This document shows, piece after piece, positions 24,455-33,963 of a stretch of DNA of 64,000 nt. A program made the position numbers and the translations under genes. This stretch comes from Dissophora ornata. Taxonomy: Eukaryota; Mortierellomycota; Mortierellomycetes; Mortierellales; Mortierellaceae. The notes below the pieces were generated by a model. The model was not told where the DNA came from. It did not search any database and saw only the letters and a program-made list of their open reading frames with translations. The first letter of the stretch is position 1; each line of letters begins with the position of its first letter. The stretch lies in NCBI GenBank assembly GCA_025201705.1, contig MU616563.1, forward strand, positions 1 to 64,000. The letters are read 5' to 3'.

Positions 24455-25918
24455 ATGACTTCGACCTCAGTCTCCTCAGTCTCGATATTCGACATCCATC
24501 TGATCGTCACCAACATTTGCGATCACCTGTCCTCTAATGACATCTGGAGCTGCACAAGGGTTTGCAAAGACTGGGCGTCCATCTTTATGCAGCACCATTG
24601 GCGAGATGTTTGGCTTGTTGACCGGAACCGGCGCTCACGCTTGTCCTCGCTATCAGCCAGAAACCTGGATCTGATCCGTAAACGTTCACACTGGGTCCGC
24701 GTACTTGCAGTCGACACCTGGAATACCTCATTCCTAGACACAAACAACTCTTTCGACAACTTGAGACGGTTTATTTGTAAGGAGCTCATTCATTTCGACC
24801 CCGACGAATTCGATCCGAAGGGACCTACAGCACTGGATTTACTTTCCAGGAACCCGAGACTACGTGTGCTGGAGATCGAATGCCAGAAGCATTTGTTTTG
24901 GAGCATCAATGATAACTTAATCCCTATGCTTCCAAAGCTCTCGCATCTACAGTGTTTCGAATGGGACGTTTCTGTTGGATTCGACCATAGGCTGTTTTTC
25001 ACTATACTACAGAACATCCCTCCGTCGTTAAGAAATCTGGGTATTACCTATGAGGACAAGTACTTTGAACAAGGACAATGCTTCGACCATGTGACCAAAC
25101 CGCCATATCACTGGAAGCTCAATGGTCTCTCCCGGTTCGCCTTCATGGGCATGGAGACAATGAACGAAGATCACTTCCTGATCCCATTTATCAAATCTTG
25201 TCCTTCCCTGAAGGATTTGACAATTCCGACGGTATCCTCGAAACATGTCGCAGGACTGATGAAAACCTTGGCCAAGGATTGTCCAAGACTCGAGAATCTG
25301 ACTCTGAACTACGATGAGCACGGTGGATCCGAGGCATCGTACTTTGGAGAGATGCATCATCGATTTAAGAACCTGTCGATCGAGATTCATAGTGACCGTG
25401 AGAACAAAGTCGTTCCGACACTTATGGCCTACGCTGCCGAGACACTTCAAGTCCTCCAACTTGATCACGCACTATTTTTGGAGAGTTCAGACTTGGTGCG
25501 GATATTGGCCAGTTGCCCAAATCTAGAACATTTGTACGTTCGGAGTGTTTGGTCTGCACAACACGGTCCCCGCGTATCGGTTACATTGCAGGACTTGGTG
25601 AAAACGCCATGGAAGTGCAAACGATTAAGGTTCATCAGTTTGACCGTTACTGACGCAAAGGCAGCCCAGGAAAACAACTCGGCGTTTGAGTCGCAGGCAG
25701 CGGAAGGAGGCGTCGGGCGACAGCGGGAGACAGCAATGCTCATTCTCCAGTTATTTCATAAGCTGAAGACCCTGCCGTCTTTAGGCGACTTCGCGTGCTT
25801 TCACTGGCATGGCGAAAGTCTGAGGATGCCCGTTGACATTGGATTAGGATATATGGATAACGAGATATGTGTCGAGGACCTAAAATGGATGAAGCTGCAA
25901 TGGCCTGCGCCGAATTGA
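24455..25918 (+). CDS. F-box protein with leucine-rich repeats, single exon
   Basis: 487 aa. The N-terminal F-box (about 10-50) reads FDIHLIVTNICDHLSSNDIW followed by CTRVCKDWASIFMQHHW, the Skp1-binding helices. Most of the remainder is irregular leucine-rich repeats (LRVLEIE, LKDLTIP, LENLTLNYDE, LQVLQLDH, LEHLYVRS), which usually bind substrates of SCF ubiquitin ligases. No intron is needed. Such intronless F-box/LRR proteins form very large families in Mortierella-type genomes (general knowledge); the substrate cannot be predicted. The 3' end converges on the next minus-strand gene with about 225 bp between stops. Confidence 0.85.
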   Translation: MTSTSVSSVSIFDIHLIVTNICDHLSSNDIWSCTRVCKDWASIFMQHHWRDVWLVDRNRRSRLSSLSARNLDLIRKRSHWVRVLAVDTWNTSFLDTNNSFDNLRRFICKELIHFDPDEFDPKGPTALDLLSRNPRLRVLEIECQKHLFWSINDNLIPMLPKLSHLQCFEWDVSVGFDHRLFFTILQNIPPSLRNLGITYEDKYFEQGQCFDHVTKPPYHWKLNGLSRFAFMGMETMNEDHFLIPFIKSCPSLKDLTIPTVSSKHVAGLMKTLAKDCPRLENLTLNYDEHGGSEASYFGEMHHRFKNLSIEIHSDRENKVVPTLMAYAAETLQVLQLDHALFLESSDLVRILASCPNLEHLYVRSVWSAQHGPRVSVTLQDLVKTPWKCKRLRFISLTVTDAKAAQENNSAFESQAAEGGVGRQRETAMLILQLFHKLKTLPSLGDFACFHWHGESLRMPVDIGLGYMDNEICVEDLKWMKLQWPAPN

Positions 25919-26142
25919 TTCTTAAAAGTAGTGAAAGCAGCTGCAATGTAGTAAGAGCCAAGATATCACTCTGTGGCTCGATGAGATATCCTTTCTTCGT
26001 GTGCATGTTGAACAAGCGTTTTTTTCTTCATGTTTGTTCTTTTATTTTGAACGTGAGAATGAGCCAGTAATGCACAGCCAAAGCTACAAGCGATGACATA
26101 TCAGAGACACAGACAACAGAGGTTTGGCGTGTCCCCGGTAAT

Positions 26143-26670
26143 CTAAAACCAGCGGCGGCGGCGCCATCCCCAACCGCGCATACCCCAAGGACCGCGCATT
26201 CTCCAACCCCAACCACCCATTCCCCAGCCCCACTTTGCGGGATCCTGCTCGTCCTGCAGATCCGCATACTTGCTGAGCTGTGCCAAATTCAGCTTTCCAA
26301 CGTCGACATCGGCATTGATGAGGTGCCCAGCTTTCTCAGCCTTGGCGAGCTGGAAATCGGCCTCCTTGGCCGTCGTCGACAGCAACACGGGGGAGATGTA
26401 CTCGTGGTCAGGATGGTCCTCAATGCCGTAATGAACGACCTGGCTAGGCATCATACCCGTGCCCATGTTCAGGTTTCCGTAGTTGATGGGTGCAGTCTTG
26501 GAGTTGAGGGTTGAGGTGAATGCGGAGGGGGTCGACAGGCCACCGACCGTCTGCTTGTCGATCGGGGAGGACTCGAGGCCGTAGGTCGGCTCGTCGGAGC
26601 CGTACTCGATCAAGGGCACAGCCAAGACCGTGGTAGCAAGGGCGGCAGTGAGAGTGATGAAGGACTTCAT
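26143..26670 (-). CDS. Small secreted protein with Trp/Gly/Arg-rich C-terminal tail
   Basis: 175 aa and unrecognised. Residues 1-18 form a clear signal peptide (MKSFITLTAALATTVLAV, cleavage near Ala17/Val18). A mid region with PINYGNLNMGTG and a Lys/Ala-rich helix follows. The last 27 residues are extraordinary: a run built of Trp, Gly, Met and Arg ending GWGWRRRRWF, strongly basic and aromatic. There is no cysteine, membrane anchor or GPI signal. The start was chosen because the longer in-frame start upstream would bury the signal peptide. The protein is possibly a cell-wall or membrane-active secreted protein; function unknown. Confidence 0.72.
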   Translation of the reverse strand: MKSFITLTAALATTVLAVPLIEYGSDEPTYGLESSPIDKQTVGGLSTPSAFTSTLNSKTAPINYGNLNMGTGMMPSQVVHYGIEDHPDHEYISPVLLSTTAKEADFQLAKAEKAGHLINADVDVGKLNLAQLSKYADLQDEQDPAKWGWGMGGWGWRMRGPWGMRGWGWRRRRWF

Positions 26671-27205
26671 GGTATGGTCTAAGCACAGGTGATTACCGTT
26701 GGTCGATTGCTTGTTTACTTGTTTGCTTGTGCGCTGAGGAAGACTCGGAGGGGTATTATGTTGTGTTGCGACTACGATGGGTCGAAAAGGCCGCTTGAGC
26801 TGGAGTTTATTTATACAAGAACGCAAGGATCCTAGGACACTTGGTTTCTACTTTGCCATGCTCGATTCGTAGCACCGTTAGAAATATAAAATATATCAAG
26901 CTCGTTCATTTCCTACGCAGAGCTTCGGTAATTGCGCGAAGCGAACATCGGTAGATGCTAGACCAGTCGTGGCATGGCCGTCAAGAGGGCGGCGATTGGC
27001 GATCCGGTTGATGCCAAACATCAGTCGGATCAACAACTCAGGCCTACCTCCCGATCAAACGCCATCTCATCTGTCGCGGCACATTTCCTAGAAGCGTTTT
27101 AACAGACTTCCCATGGCAATATGTGTCCTAAACGGATTGCTAGTACTAGATGGGCAACCTTCTCCTCCAGCCTTCTCGCACATTTCCCACCCATCCCATT
27201 CCAGC
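26671..27205. other. Shared promoter region of two secreted-protein genes
   Basis: A 535-bp divergent intergenic region. Besides the minus-strand TATA box, it contains an AT-rich block (26880-26900). The last 60 nt before 27206 are CT-rich, the leader of the plus-strand gene. Confidence 0.55.
26808..26815 (-). promoter_or_regulatory. TATA box of the small secreted protein gene
   Basis: TATAAATA on the minus strand lies 138-145 nt before the ATG at 26670. It is a good consensus match in an otherwise ordinary sequence. Confidence 0.6.
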
Positions 27206-27661
27206 ATGCATGTCTCTCCACTACTCACCGTCGCTGCAACCCTCTCCGCTTGCGCCGCACTTCCCAAGGGTGAATTTGAGATCTACGGACCGAGTCCGTC
27301 CTTTCAGGTCGACTCGTCTTCGATTCTTCCTCCAGCATCTCTCATTCCTCCTCCTGCCCATACGCCGCAGGCACTCTCCCATGTCGTAGAGACATCAGAC
27401 TCTGCGATCCAGCACCTTCAGATCACCAAGAAGCAATTGGAGGAACTTGCCAGCTTTGCGCTGAATGTCAAGTTTGACCTAGATGTTGTCTCGGATGCCT
27501 CACCCAAGGGCGGCGATGCTTCGTTGAAGGCATTGGGTACGATCCCGGTCCATTTGCGAATTAAAGAGTTGAGGATCGGAGGCGTGTCCTTGCCCAGAAT
27601 CCACTCTGAGAGTCTGAACCAGAAGGTGGATCCCGTTAACTTTGGAAATATTCGGACATAA
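27206..27661 (+). CDS. Small secreted protein, unknown function
   Basis: 151 aa. Starting at 27206 puts a signal peptide at the very N-terminus (MHVSPLLTVAATLSACAALP, cleavage near Ala18-Ala19). The frame is open 31 codons further upstream, but those residues look like leader sequence. The mature part has a Pro/Ser-rich segment, a helix ITKKQLEELASFALNV, and a C-terminal part LRIKELRIGGVSLPRI ending NQKVDPVNFGNIRT. Only one cysteine is present, inside the signal peptide. No domain is recognised. It shares a P-[IV]-N-[YF]-G-N motif with the secreted protein encoded divergently next door; that similarity is short and may be chance. Confidence 0.65.
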   Translation: MHVSPLLTVAATLSACAALPKGEFEIYGPSPSFQVDSSSILPPASLIPPPAHTPQALSHVVETSDSAIQHLQITKKQLEELASFALNVKFDLDVVSDASPKGGDASLKALGTIPVHLRIKELRIGGVSLPRIHSESLNQKVDPVNFGNIRT

Positions 27662-27939
27662 GACAGAGATACATTCTCACGGTCTTACCCTGTTGGGGAA
27701 TATGATGGGGGGGGGGGGCATATTGCCACAAAGTCATAGTTTGTTCATTGATGATTCGGCAAGAAATAAAGCAGAAATCCATCTTGGTCATTTGCAATGG
27801 GGAAGATTATTATTAGTATTATGAGGAATGAGGGACTATTACTATCAGGAATTATTAGCTACGACTTGTTGGATGCTGTGCTATGTGGCAGCAATCTTAA
27901 TTGCCGCTTGGGTATAAAAAATATGAATAACTAAAGGGC

Positions 27940-29373
27940 TTAATCCTTTCCGACGGTAACCAGAGGCTCCAGATCCGATCCTCGTCTAATGACTCCTGGT
28001 CTTTCATCCATCTGCACACGGACCGCATGATTATGACCGTACTTGTGTGCGACATTTTTCCACAAGCGACTGAACCTGTTTCCGGAACCAGGGGGCTTGC
28101 TAGATTTGGCTGCTGTGCCAGCCAGAACGTGGCCGGTAGAGATACTCCTCGAGATGTTTGGAGGAGGTGAGGAGGGGGAAGAAAGGGCCGAAGTGTTGGG
28201 CGCACTCATGTTTCGGTGATGACCTTGGCCTGGCCGGGTTGGGACAGGTCTCGCAGCAGGTTCAGATGGGGTCTTTGGGTATGCGGCAGGAGCCGAGACA
28301 TGTCTTGCCTCTGATTCTAGACGGTGCGTCATCGAACCGGCTTCTTGGAGATGGCTATCGACAGAAGGCCGTGTCAACATAATGGCTGGTACGCACGCCG
28401 GCGGAGATGAGGAAGCTTCCGCTGTCTGCTGTTCACATGTAGCAAGCTGGGGGCTACCTAGTCCCAAGAGAATTACTAGCGGCTCTTCCGCCTTTGCGCC
28501 TTCTGCACCCTCTGCACCAACAACTGTGGCTGCAATCGTGGCCACTGCTTTTCCTGCAGATGATTCAGTTGAGAGCTCTCTCCATGGTTCGGGTTCCTTG
28601 AACGACACCGTCTTCCCACACTTTGCGCTGGCAGACTTCTTCAACGGGAACTGTGGCTTTTGCTGATACACTCGGGGCTGCGACTGTGGTCGGGGTCCTC
28701 CACGAACCTTCTCATCCCCGTTCATGCCCTTGGGCCTAGGCACTTCGTCTCGCATATGAAAGACCATTGCGCATTTGGAGGGGATCGGGTAGACATTATC
28801 AGTGGGCGGCTGTTGTCCATTGGACATGTACATCGACAGAGGCAGGGATCGAGCGCCATGCATAAGCCCATCTTCTGATGAATGCCGCCTTTGCCCTCGC
28901 AAAGTCGCCTCTGAAGCTTTGCTACTAACTGGCTTCGCCCTTGCGTGCGTAGATGTTGGTAGCGATGATGCCATCGTTGTTGCCGACATTCGCTCGTGTT
29001 CATTATCTTTGCTGAAAAACGCTGGGGTGCCCTGCACGGGCTTCGGCTCTGATTCTTGTGGCACCTTACTCAGATCACCATTTTTCATCTGAGCCCAAAG
29101 AGCCTCACCAACATTCTCTCCGGTGTTGCTATCGAGTGGTGGGTGTCCAGCTAACCCCCTGATTGCTGTATCGCTCTCGCTATCACCAAAGGATGCGAAA
29201 GGTGCATATGCAAAGAATCCAGATGGCGCAGAAGATGAAAGGGCCGGTTCGCCATCCATAGAGGGCGAAGGAGCTGTGGTGTGTCGTTGGGAATCTCGTT
29301 GGTCGCACTCAAATGAGACTCGCCCTGTAGCCGTGGCGGGGATTTTTCGGGGAGGTTGACCTGCTCGTCTCAT
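27940..29373 (-). CDS. Hypothetical disordered Ser/Pro-rich protein
   Basis: 477 aa, single exon, unrecognised. I start at 29373 (MRRAGQPPRKIP). The frame stays open upstream, but that part is a Leu/Pro/Phe-rich translation of a CT-rich leader and is unlikely to be protein. The protein is largely disordered, rich in Ser, Pro, Ala and Gly, with basic patches. Conserved-looking islands are TVSFKEPEPW and the C-terminus NRFSRLWKNVAHKYG, followed by a VRRG-like basic turn. There is no signal peptide or membrane segment. It might be a cytoskeletal or signalling scaffold, but nothing in the sequence proves this. Confidence 0.6.
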   Translation of the reverse strand: MRRAGQPPRKIPATATGRVSFECDQRDSQRHTTAPSPSMDGEPALSSSAPSGFFAYAPFASFGDSESDTAIRGLAGHPPLDSNTGENVGEALWAQMKNGDLSKVPQESEPKPVQGTPAFFSKDNEHERMSATTMASSLPTSTHARAKPVSSKASEATLRGQRRHSSEDGLMHGARSLPLSMYMSNGQQPPTDNVYPIPSKCAMVFHMRDEVPRPKGMNGDEKVRGGPRPQSQPRVYQQKPQFPLKKSASAKCGKTVSFKEPEPWRELSTESSAGKAVATIAATVVGAEGAEGAKAEEPLVILLGLGSPQLATCEQQTAEASSSPPACVPAIMLTRPSVDSHLQEAGSMTHRLESEARHVSAPAAYPKTPSEPAARPVPTRPGQGHHRNMSAPNTSALSSPSSPPPNISRSISTGHVLAGTAAKSSKPPGSGNRFSRLWKNVAHKYGHNHAVRVQMDERPGVIRRGSDLEPLVTVGKD

Positions 29374-30599
29374 GGTGTTTGAGATGTGCTTCTGCGTTAG
29401 ATTAGGGGCGGAAGGGTGTATGTTTTTCAAATTGAGATCGAGGTTGAGGTGTCGAAGTCGAAGTGCTTGGCGCTGCAAGGGACGGAGAAGAAGGTGTGAT
29501 CTGACAAAAGTGGGACGATACAGCGATAAGATTAAAAATATGGAGGCATAAAAAAATGAACGAGCGTTGAAGAAAGGAAGACGGAGGTTGTGGAGAAAAG
29601 GGAAAGGAGAAAGGAAAGGAAGCGCTGCAGGAGGTGGAGGAGGAAGAAGAGGAGGAAGAAGAAGAAAAAGAGGTACGAGGGATAAAAACGTCGAAAGAAA
29701 GTAAGGAACGGACAAGTTTGTAAGTGGAATATGTTAAACCAAACAAGGTTTTTCAACCTTCTTTTTGGAGTGTTGTGTATGGTCCTGTCCATGTCTTTCG
29801 ACAGGCAAGCCCAGTGGTTGGACACGAGTGAGCGGGAAATGTACTGGATTCAATATCTGCTGCTTCTGCTGTTGCCGCTGCGTATGAGCTCATGGCTCTC
29901 GCCTTTTTGTCTTTTTCAGCCTTCGTGACCTGTCCGTCCGTGTCCCTGGCCCGGACCTCGTGTCCTGATCGTTCGTGCAGGTGTGTCCCTTTCCCCCTCG
30001 CTCTTGCTTTTCATGCTCAGCCATGACCATGACACCTCTTCTCCTCTTCGCACTATGTGCGTACCTGCAACTCTCCTTGTTGATATTGGCGTGATATCTC
30101 GCTGGCGTTGAAGTTGTGGGGTGATCAGGAAGACGAGAGGGGATAAAGATAGAGTTGTAGGCTGTAGCGGATGTGCTCTTCTTTTTTTTTTTTATTGTCT
30201 CCTGACAAACAAGCATGCTGAGATTGCAGTTTTGCATTTATTTGAGGTCAATATCAGGCGCAGTTTTTGCATGGATCGCCTTTTCGGATGTCAAAAAAGG
30301 TTCAGGGCTATTCATTCATTGTAAGACGATGACAGCATAGGCAAAAGGTGCTTATTTATTACTGCCTTTGTGTCCATGTTCGTAAGCTCGCAATGACTTT
30401 ATCATTGATGATTTCCTATCCACATCTCTGATCCACTGCCTCCACACACAACGCTTTTGGGCGGTTGCCGCATGGACACACTCTGTGTCAGGAAATGCGG
30501 GTTCTGGTGCAAATCGAAAGACATTTTGCACAGGCAGCAAGGATGTTCTTACACACTCTTTTAAGCTGCAGGAAATATGGGTAGGCGCATCCATTTGCC
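29374..30599. other. Intergenic region left of the transposon pair
   Basis: The minus strand of 29400-29700 is a long CT-rich leader of the disordered-protein gene, with CTT/CCT triplet repeats at 29630-29675. The rest (29716-30599) contains T runs (30182-30193) and small frames without recognisable content. No tRNA was seen. Confidence 0.5.
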
Positions 30600-31845
30600 A
30601 AGCCGTTTAGGACTGACGAGGATGGTACGCGTACACTTTCGGCAAACTGTTGCCAGATCCGAAGTTTCTCCGTTGGCTCTAGTCAACCTTAATAATTTCA
30701 AAAAAAAATTGGCAGGGGTTCCAAGACGACCTTTAAGGTGACTAGGGTCTGCAGTATGTACGCTACAAACACCAAAGCCAAAGAGCAATGTCTTCAGCAC
30801 AACTGTAGCGACGACAACAGCAGTAACAACAACAGTAATCACATCAACCACACCGGTTAAACCTCCTACGAAACGAGTCGCAACCAAAGCTAAGGCAACA
30901 AAACGCTCAGCGACTGGAACAATTGCTACACCTCCCACCAAAGTACCGCGCAGAATCATTTCGCTGGCCCAAAAGGAACAGCTATCACGGATGTACGAGC
31001 CAAACGAGCAAAGGATCCGAAGATTCTGCTATCCTCCATTTGCAAATGGGAGAAATACAACTTCAGTTGCTGCGATGCCACTCGTATTATCTGGAATGCA
31101 GATGCTCTTTCTCAAAAAGTGCAAGAGTTAGGCCCTAGGAACTCAGCGAAGATCTCCAGCATATACCCACGGAAGATAGAGGGTATAGAGAGGGTGTTAT
31201 ACCTTAATTTCAAGGACGAGATTGACTAAAGTGGTTTCCATAATTACCTAAAGCCGCTGCAATTGACGTCGTTTAAATGCGTCCAACTCCTTCCAAAAGA
31301 TATCCCTGAGAATGACAAACACTAAAGGAGATAGCCTTCCTGACACACCTAGAAACACTGCCTCTCTTGGATCCCAACATGACGCCTGACGCGATCGACT
31401 TCTCAGACGGCTGGCTCGTGGATTTCAAGAGAAACAATAACATTCATATGCATTGCGCACATGGAGAATAAGGTGAGGTTGATATGGTCCACAATTCAAA
31501 GAGATGGCAAGACAACTTTCTAGATTCGATCGGGCCGATATCTACAATTGTGATGAAACAGGCATATATCTGAAGACCTTGTCGAACAAGACGTTGTCTG
31601 ATAAAGCTATCAAAGGCCGAAAGGTTATTAAGGATGCTAAGGTATCCATCCTGCTCTGTTGCAATGCTGATGGATCAGACAAGCGGACACTCTTTGCGCT
31701 TTGTACGGCGAGCATACTATCGCATCTTTCCACCTCACTTTCTTCGCTGTACTTGAGCCGCTCACCGCCCGAAAGGACTGGACGCGGAAACAGAGACAAG
31801 ACTAAAGACAGACTTCCAGGGTGGTGGGTATATGACAATGGACTT
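30600..31845 (+). mobile_element. Decayed pogo/Tigger-like (CENP-B HTH, DDE_1) transposon, copy A
   Basis: Conceptual translation on the plus strand gives, in broken frames, a Thr/Val-rich N-terminus and a CENP-B-type helix-turn-helix region (RIISLAQKEQLSRMYE, near 30953-31000). Then follow a GWLVDFK segment near 31412 and the DDE_1 catalytic start IYNCDETGIYLKTLSNKTL (31534-31590), continuing LLCCNADGSDKRTLFAL. Only the last part, 31504-31866, remains open (start ATGGCAAGACAA). Several stops and frameshifts upstream make it non-functional. The copy ends abruptly near 31845, where it meets copy B in inverted orientation. N-terminal homology to copy B becomes weak left of about 30750. Confidence 0.78.
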
Positions 31846-33000
31846 ATTCCTACATCCAAAGGTTGAGCAACTGATGTTGTTTTTGGAGTCTGCATAGTGC
31901 ATTGCCCATTAGCAACGCAATGTGTCGTCCCTCAATAGCCGTATCGAGTCCCTCAAGCCAGATCTTGAACAAGTCCATTGTCATGTACTCACTACCCTGG
32001 AAGCCTGTCTTTAGTCTCGCCTCTATTTCCGCGTCCAGTCCTTTCGAGCGGTGAGCGGCTAAAGTACAGGTACAGCAAAGAAAGTGAAGTGGAAAGATGC
32101 GATAGTATGCTCGCCGTACAAAGCGCAAAGTGTGTCTGCTTGTCTGATCCATCAGCATTGCAACAGAGTAGGGTGGACACCATAGTATCCTTAATAACCT
32201 TTCGGCCCTTGACAGCTTTATCAGACAACGTCTTGTTCGACAAGGTCTTCAGATATAGGCTTGTTTCATCACAATTGTAGATATCGGCCCGATCGAATCT
32301 AGAAAGTTGTCTTGCCATCTCTTTGAATTGTGGACCATATCAACCTCACCTTATTCTCCATGTGCGCAATGCATATGAATGTTGTTGTTTCTCTTGAAAT
32401 CCACGAGCCAGCCGTCATGTTGGGATCCAAGAGAGGCAGTGTTTCTAGGTATGTCTAGAAGGCCATCTCCTCCAGTCGTTTGTCATTCTCAGGGATATCT
32501 TTTGGAAGGAGTTTGGCGCATCTAAACGACGTCAATTACAGCGGCTTTAGGTGATTATGGGAACCTCTTTAGTCAATCTTGTCCTTGAAATTAAGGTATA
32601 ACACCCTCTCTATACCCTCTATCTTCCGTGGGTAATATCCCGGAGATCTTCGCTGAGTTCCTAGGGCCTAACTCTTGCAATTTTTGAGTGGCATCGCAGC
32701 GACTGATGTTGTATCTCTCCCATCTGCGAATAGAGGATAGCGGAATCTTTGGATCCTTTGCTCGTTCGGCTCGTACGTCGCTGAGCGTTTTGTTGCCTTA
32801 CCTTTGGTTGCGACGCATTTCGTAGGAGGTTTGACCGGTGTGGCTGATGTCATTACTGTTTTTGTTGCTGCTGTTGTCGTCGCTACAGTTGTTCTTTGGC
32901 TTTGGTGTTTGTAGTATGGACCCTCGTCATCCAATTTTTTGAGCTGGAATCCGAAAGTGAACCGTACACATCGATCTCTTGTCGTCAAAAAGTCGTAGGG
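31846..33000 (-). mobile_element. Decayed pogo/Tigger-like transposon, copy B (inverted)
   Basis: The same element as copy A on the opposite strand, joined tail to tail. It repeats the IYNCDETSLYLKTLSNKTL block (32288-32232), then runs about 130 bp further than copy A into the DDE_1 C-terminal region (MTMDLFKIWLEGLDTAIEGR, then LLMGNA). After a frameshift comes TTSVAQPLDVGI (about 31893-31858), where the element is cut. Compared with copy A it lacks about 80 bp near the helix-turn-helix and about 25 bp near 32685. Aligned stretches look roughly 90% identical, with most differences transitions. Not functional. Confidence 0.78.
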
Positions 33001-33119
33001 GAATATATTTTTGATGTTTTAAATTGGAACTGAATAGAATCCTTTTTTTGTTGTTAAGATTTAAGTTCAATTGTTTTGTACGTGTTTCTTCATTTTACTC
33101 ATATGCTGGATATCCATCT

Positions 33120-33400
33120 CTAGAACTTGTCATCGGCATCGCCTTCGCCCTCTTCATTACCTATCTCCAAGAAAACAATAACGTAGCTTACTGCGTTAAG
33201 AGCCATGCTAAAGTCTGCATCCGTCACGGTTCTTATGATTCCTTCCACCACCGAACGCCCATCCTTATACTCATCAGTCGCGTCGATGTCCTCAAAAGTT
33301 GGTTCCTCTAACACGGTGTCTTGAATTCCCTCGGCGTCTTGCATGGCAAAGTCCTTGAGGTAATCCTCTGCGACTTCCTGACGAGGACTTTATGGCTCGA
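33120..33400 (-). pseudogene. Acidic ORF fragment, possible transposase remnant
   Basis: On the minus strand a frame reads EVAEDYLKDFAMQDAEGIQD followed by an acidic stretch (EEPTFEDIDATDEYKDG) and ends at 33120. It has no start in good context and no splice sites that extend it. The composition resembles the acidic C-terminal part of DDE_1 transposases, and it lies beside two decayed copies, so I suspect a third fragment. This is an inference without a diagnostic motif. Confidence 0.35.
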
Positions 33401-33963
33401 ATGTAGTTTCGTTCCTCTCCGTCACTCCATCATTTCGCTTGCTCAACTCCAACAGTTTTCATCGTCATAATCAGGGATATCAACGATGATTATGATACAT
33501 GGTATACACACAACCCCGACAATCGTATGGCCTGATCGAGTCATACGAACACTGGGCAAGTAAGATCAAGAGAACCTCCCACCTTGCATGACGACAAAGA
33601 ACAATGATACTTTTTTTTTTATAAATGTATATATGGAAAATGCTATGAAAAAATGCTATGCTGATGCCACTAGACTATATGATGATCGCTTGAAGTCTTT
33701 AGATGAGATGAGGGGTATGCTTCGACTGGTCGATTCTTTTTACGTACCAATAACTGGATATGAATGGGGAATTTGATGGTGAAAGGCGCATGTTTTTCAT
33801 GCCGACGAAGCAAAACGATGCCTACCACCGTCCTTTGCAGGCGGATAAACATTTCATTGAGTCCATCGAAAGAAAAGAGAAGAGAGTGAGAAGTGGATGC
33901 CAAGAAAAAAAGAAAAGAAAAGGAAAGACTTGGTCAAGGGCATTCGCCCAAAATATCCCTCGA

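Noticed and set aside
29374..29715. Upstream extension of the 27940-29373 gene with hydrophobic N-terminus
   Set aside because: It is the translation of a CT-rich leader (Leu, Pro, Phe, Ser only); the ATG at 29373 gives a normal start.
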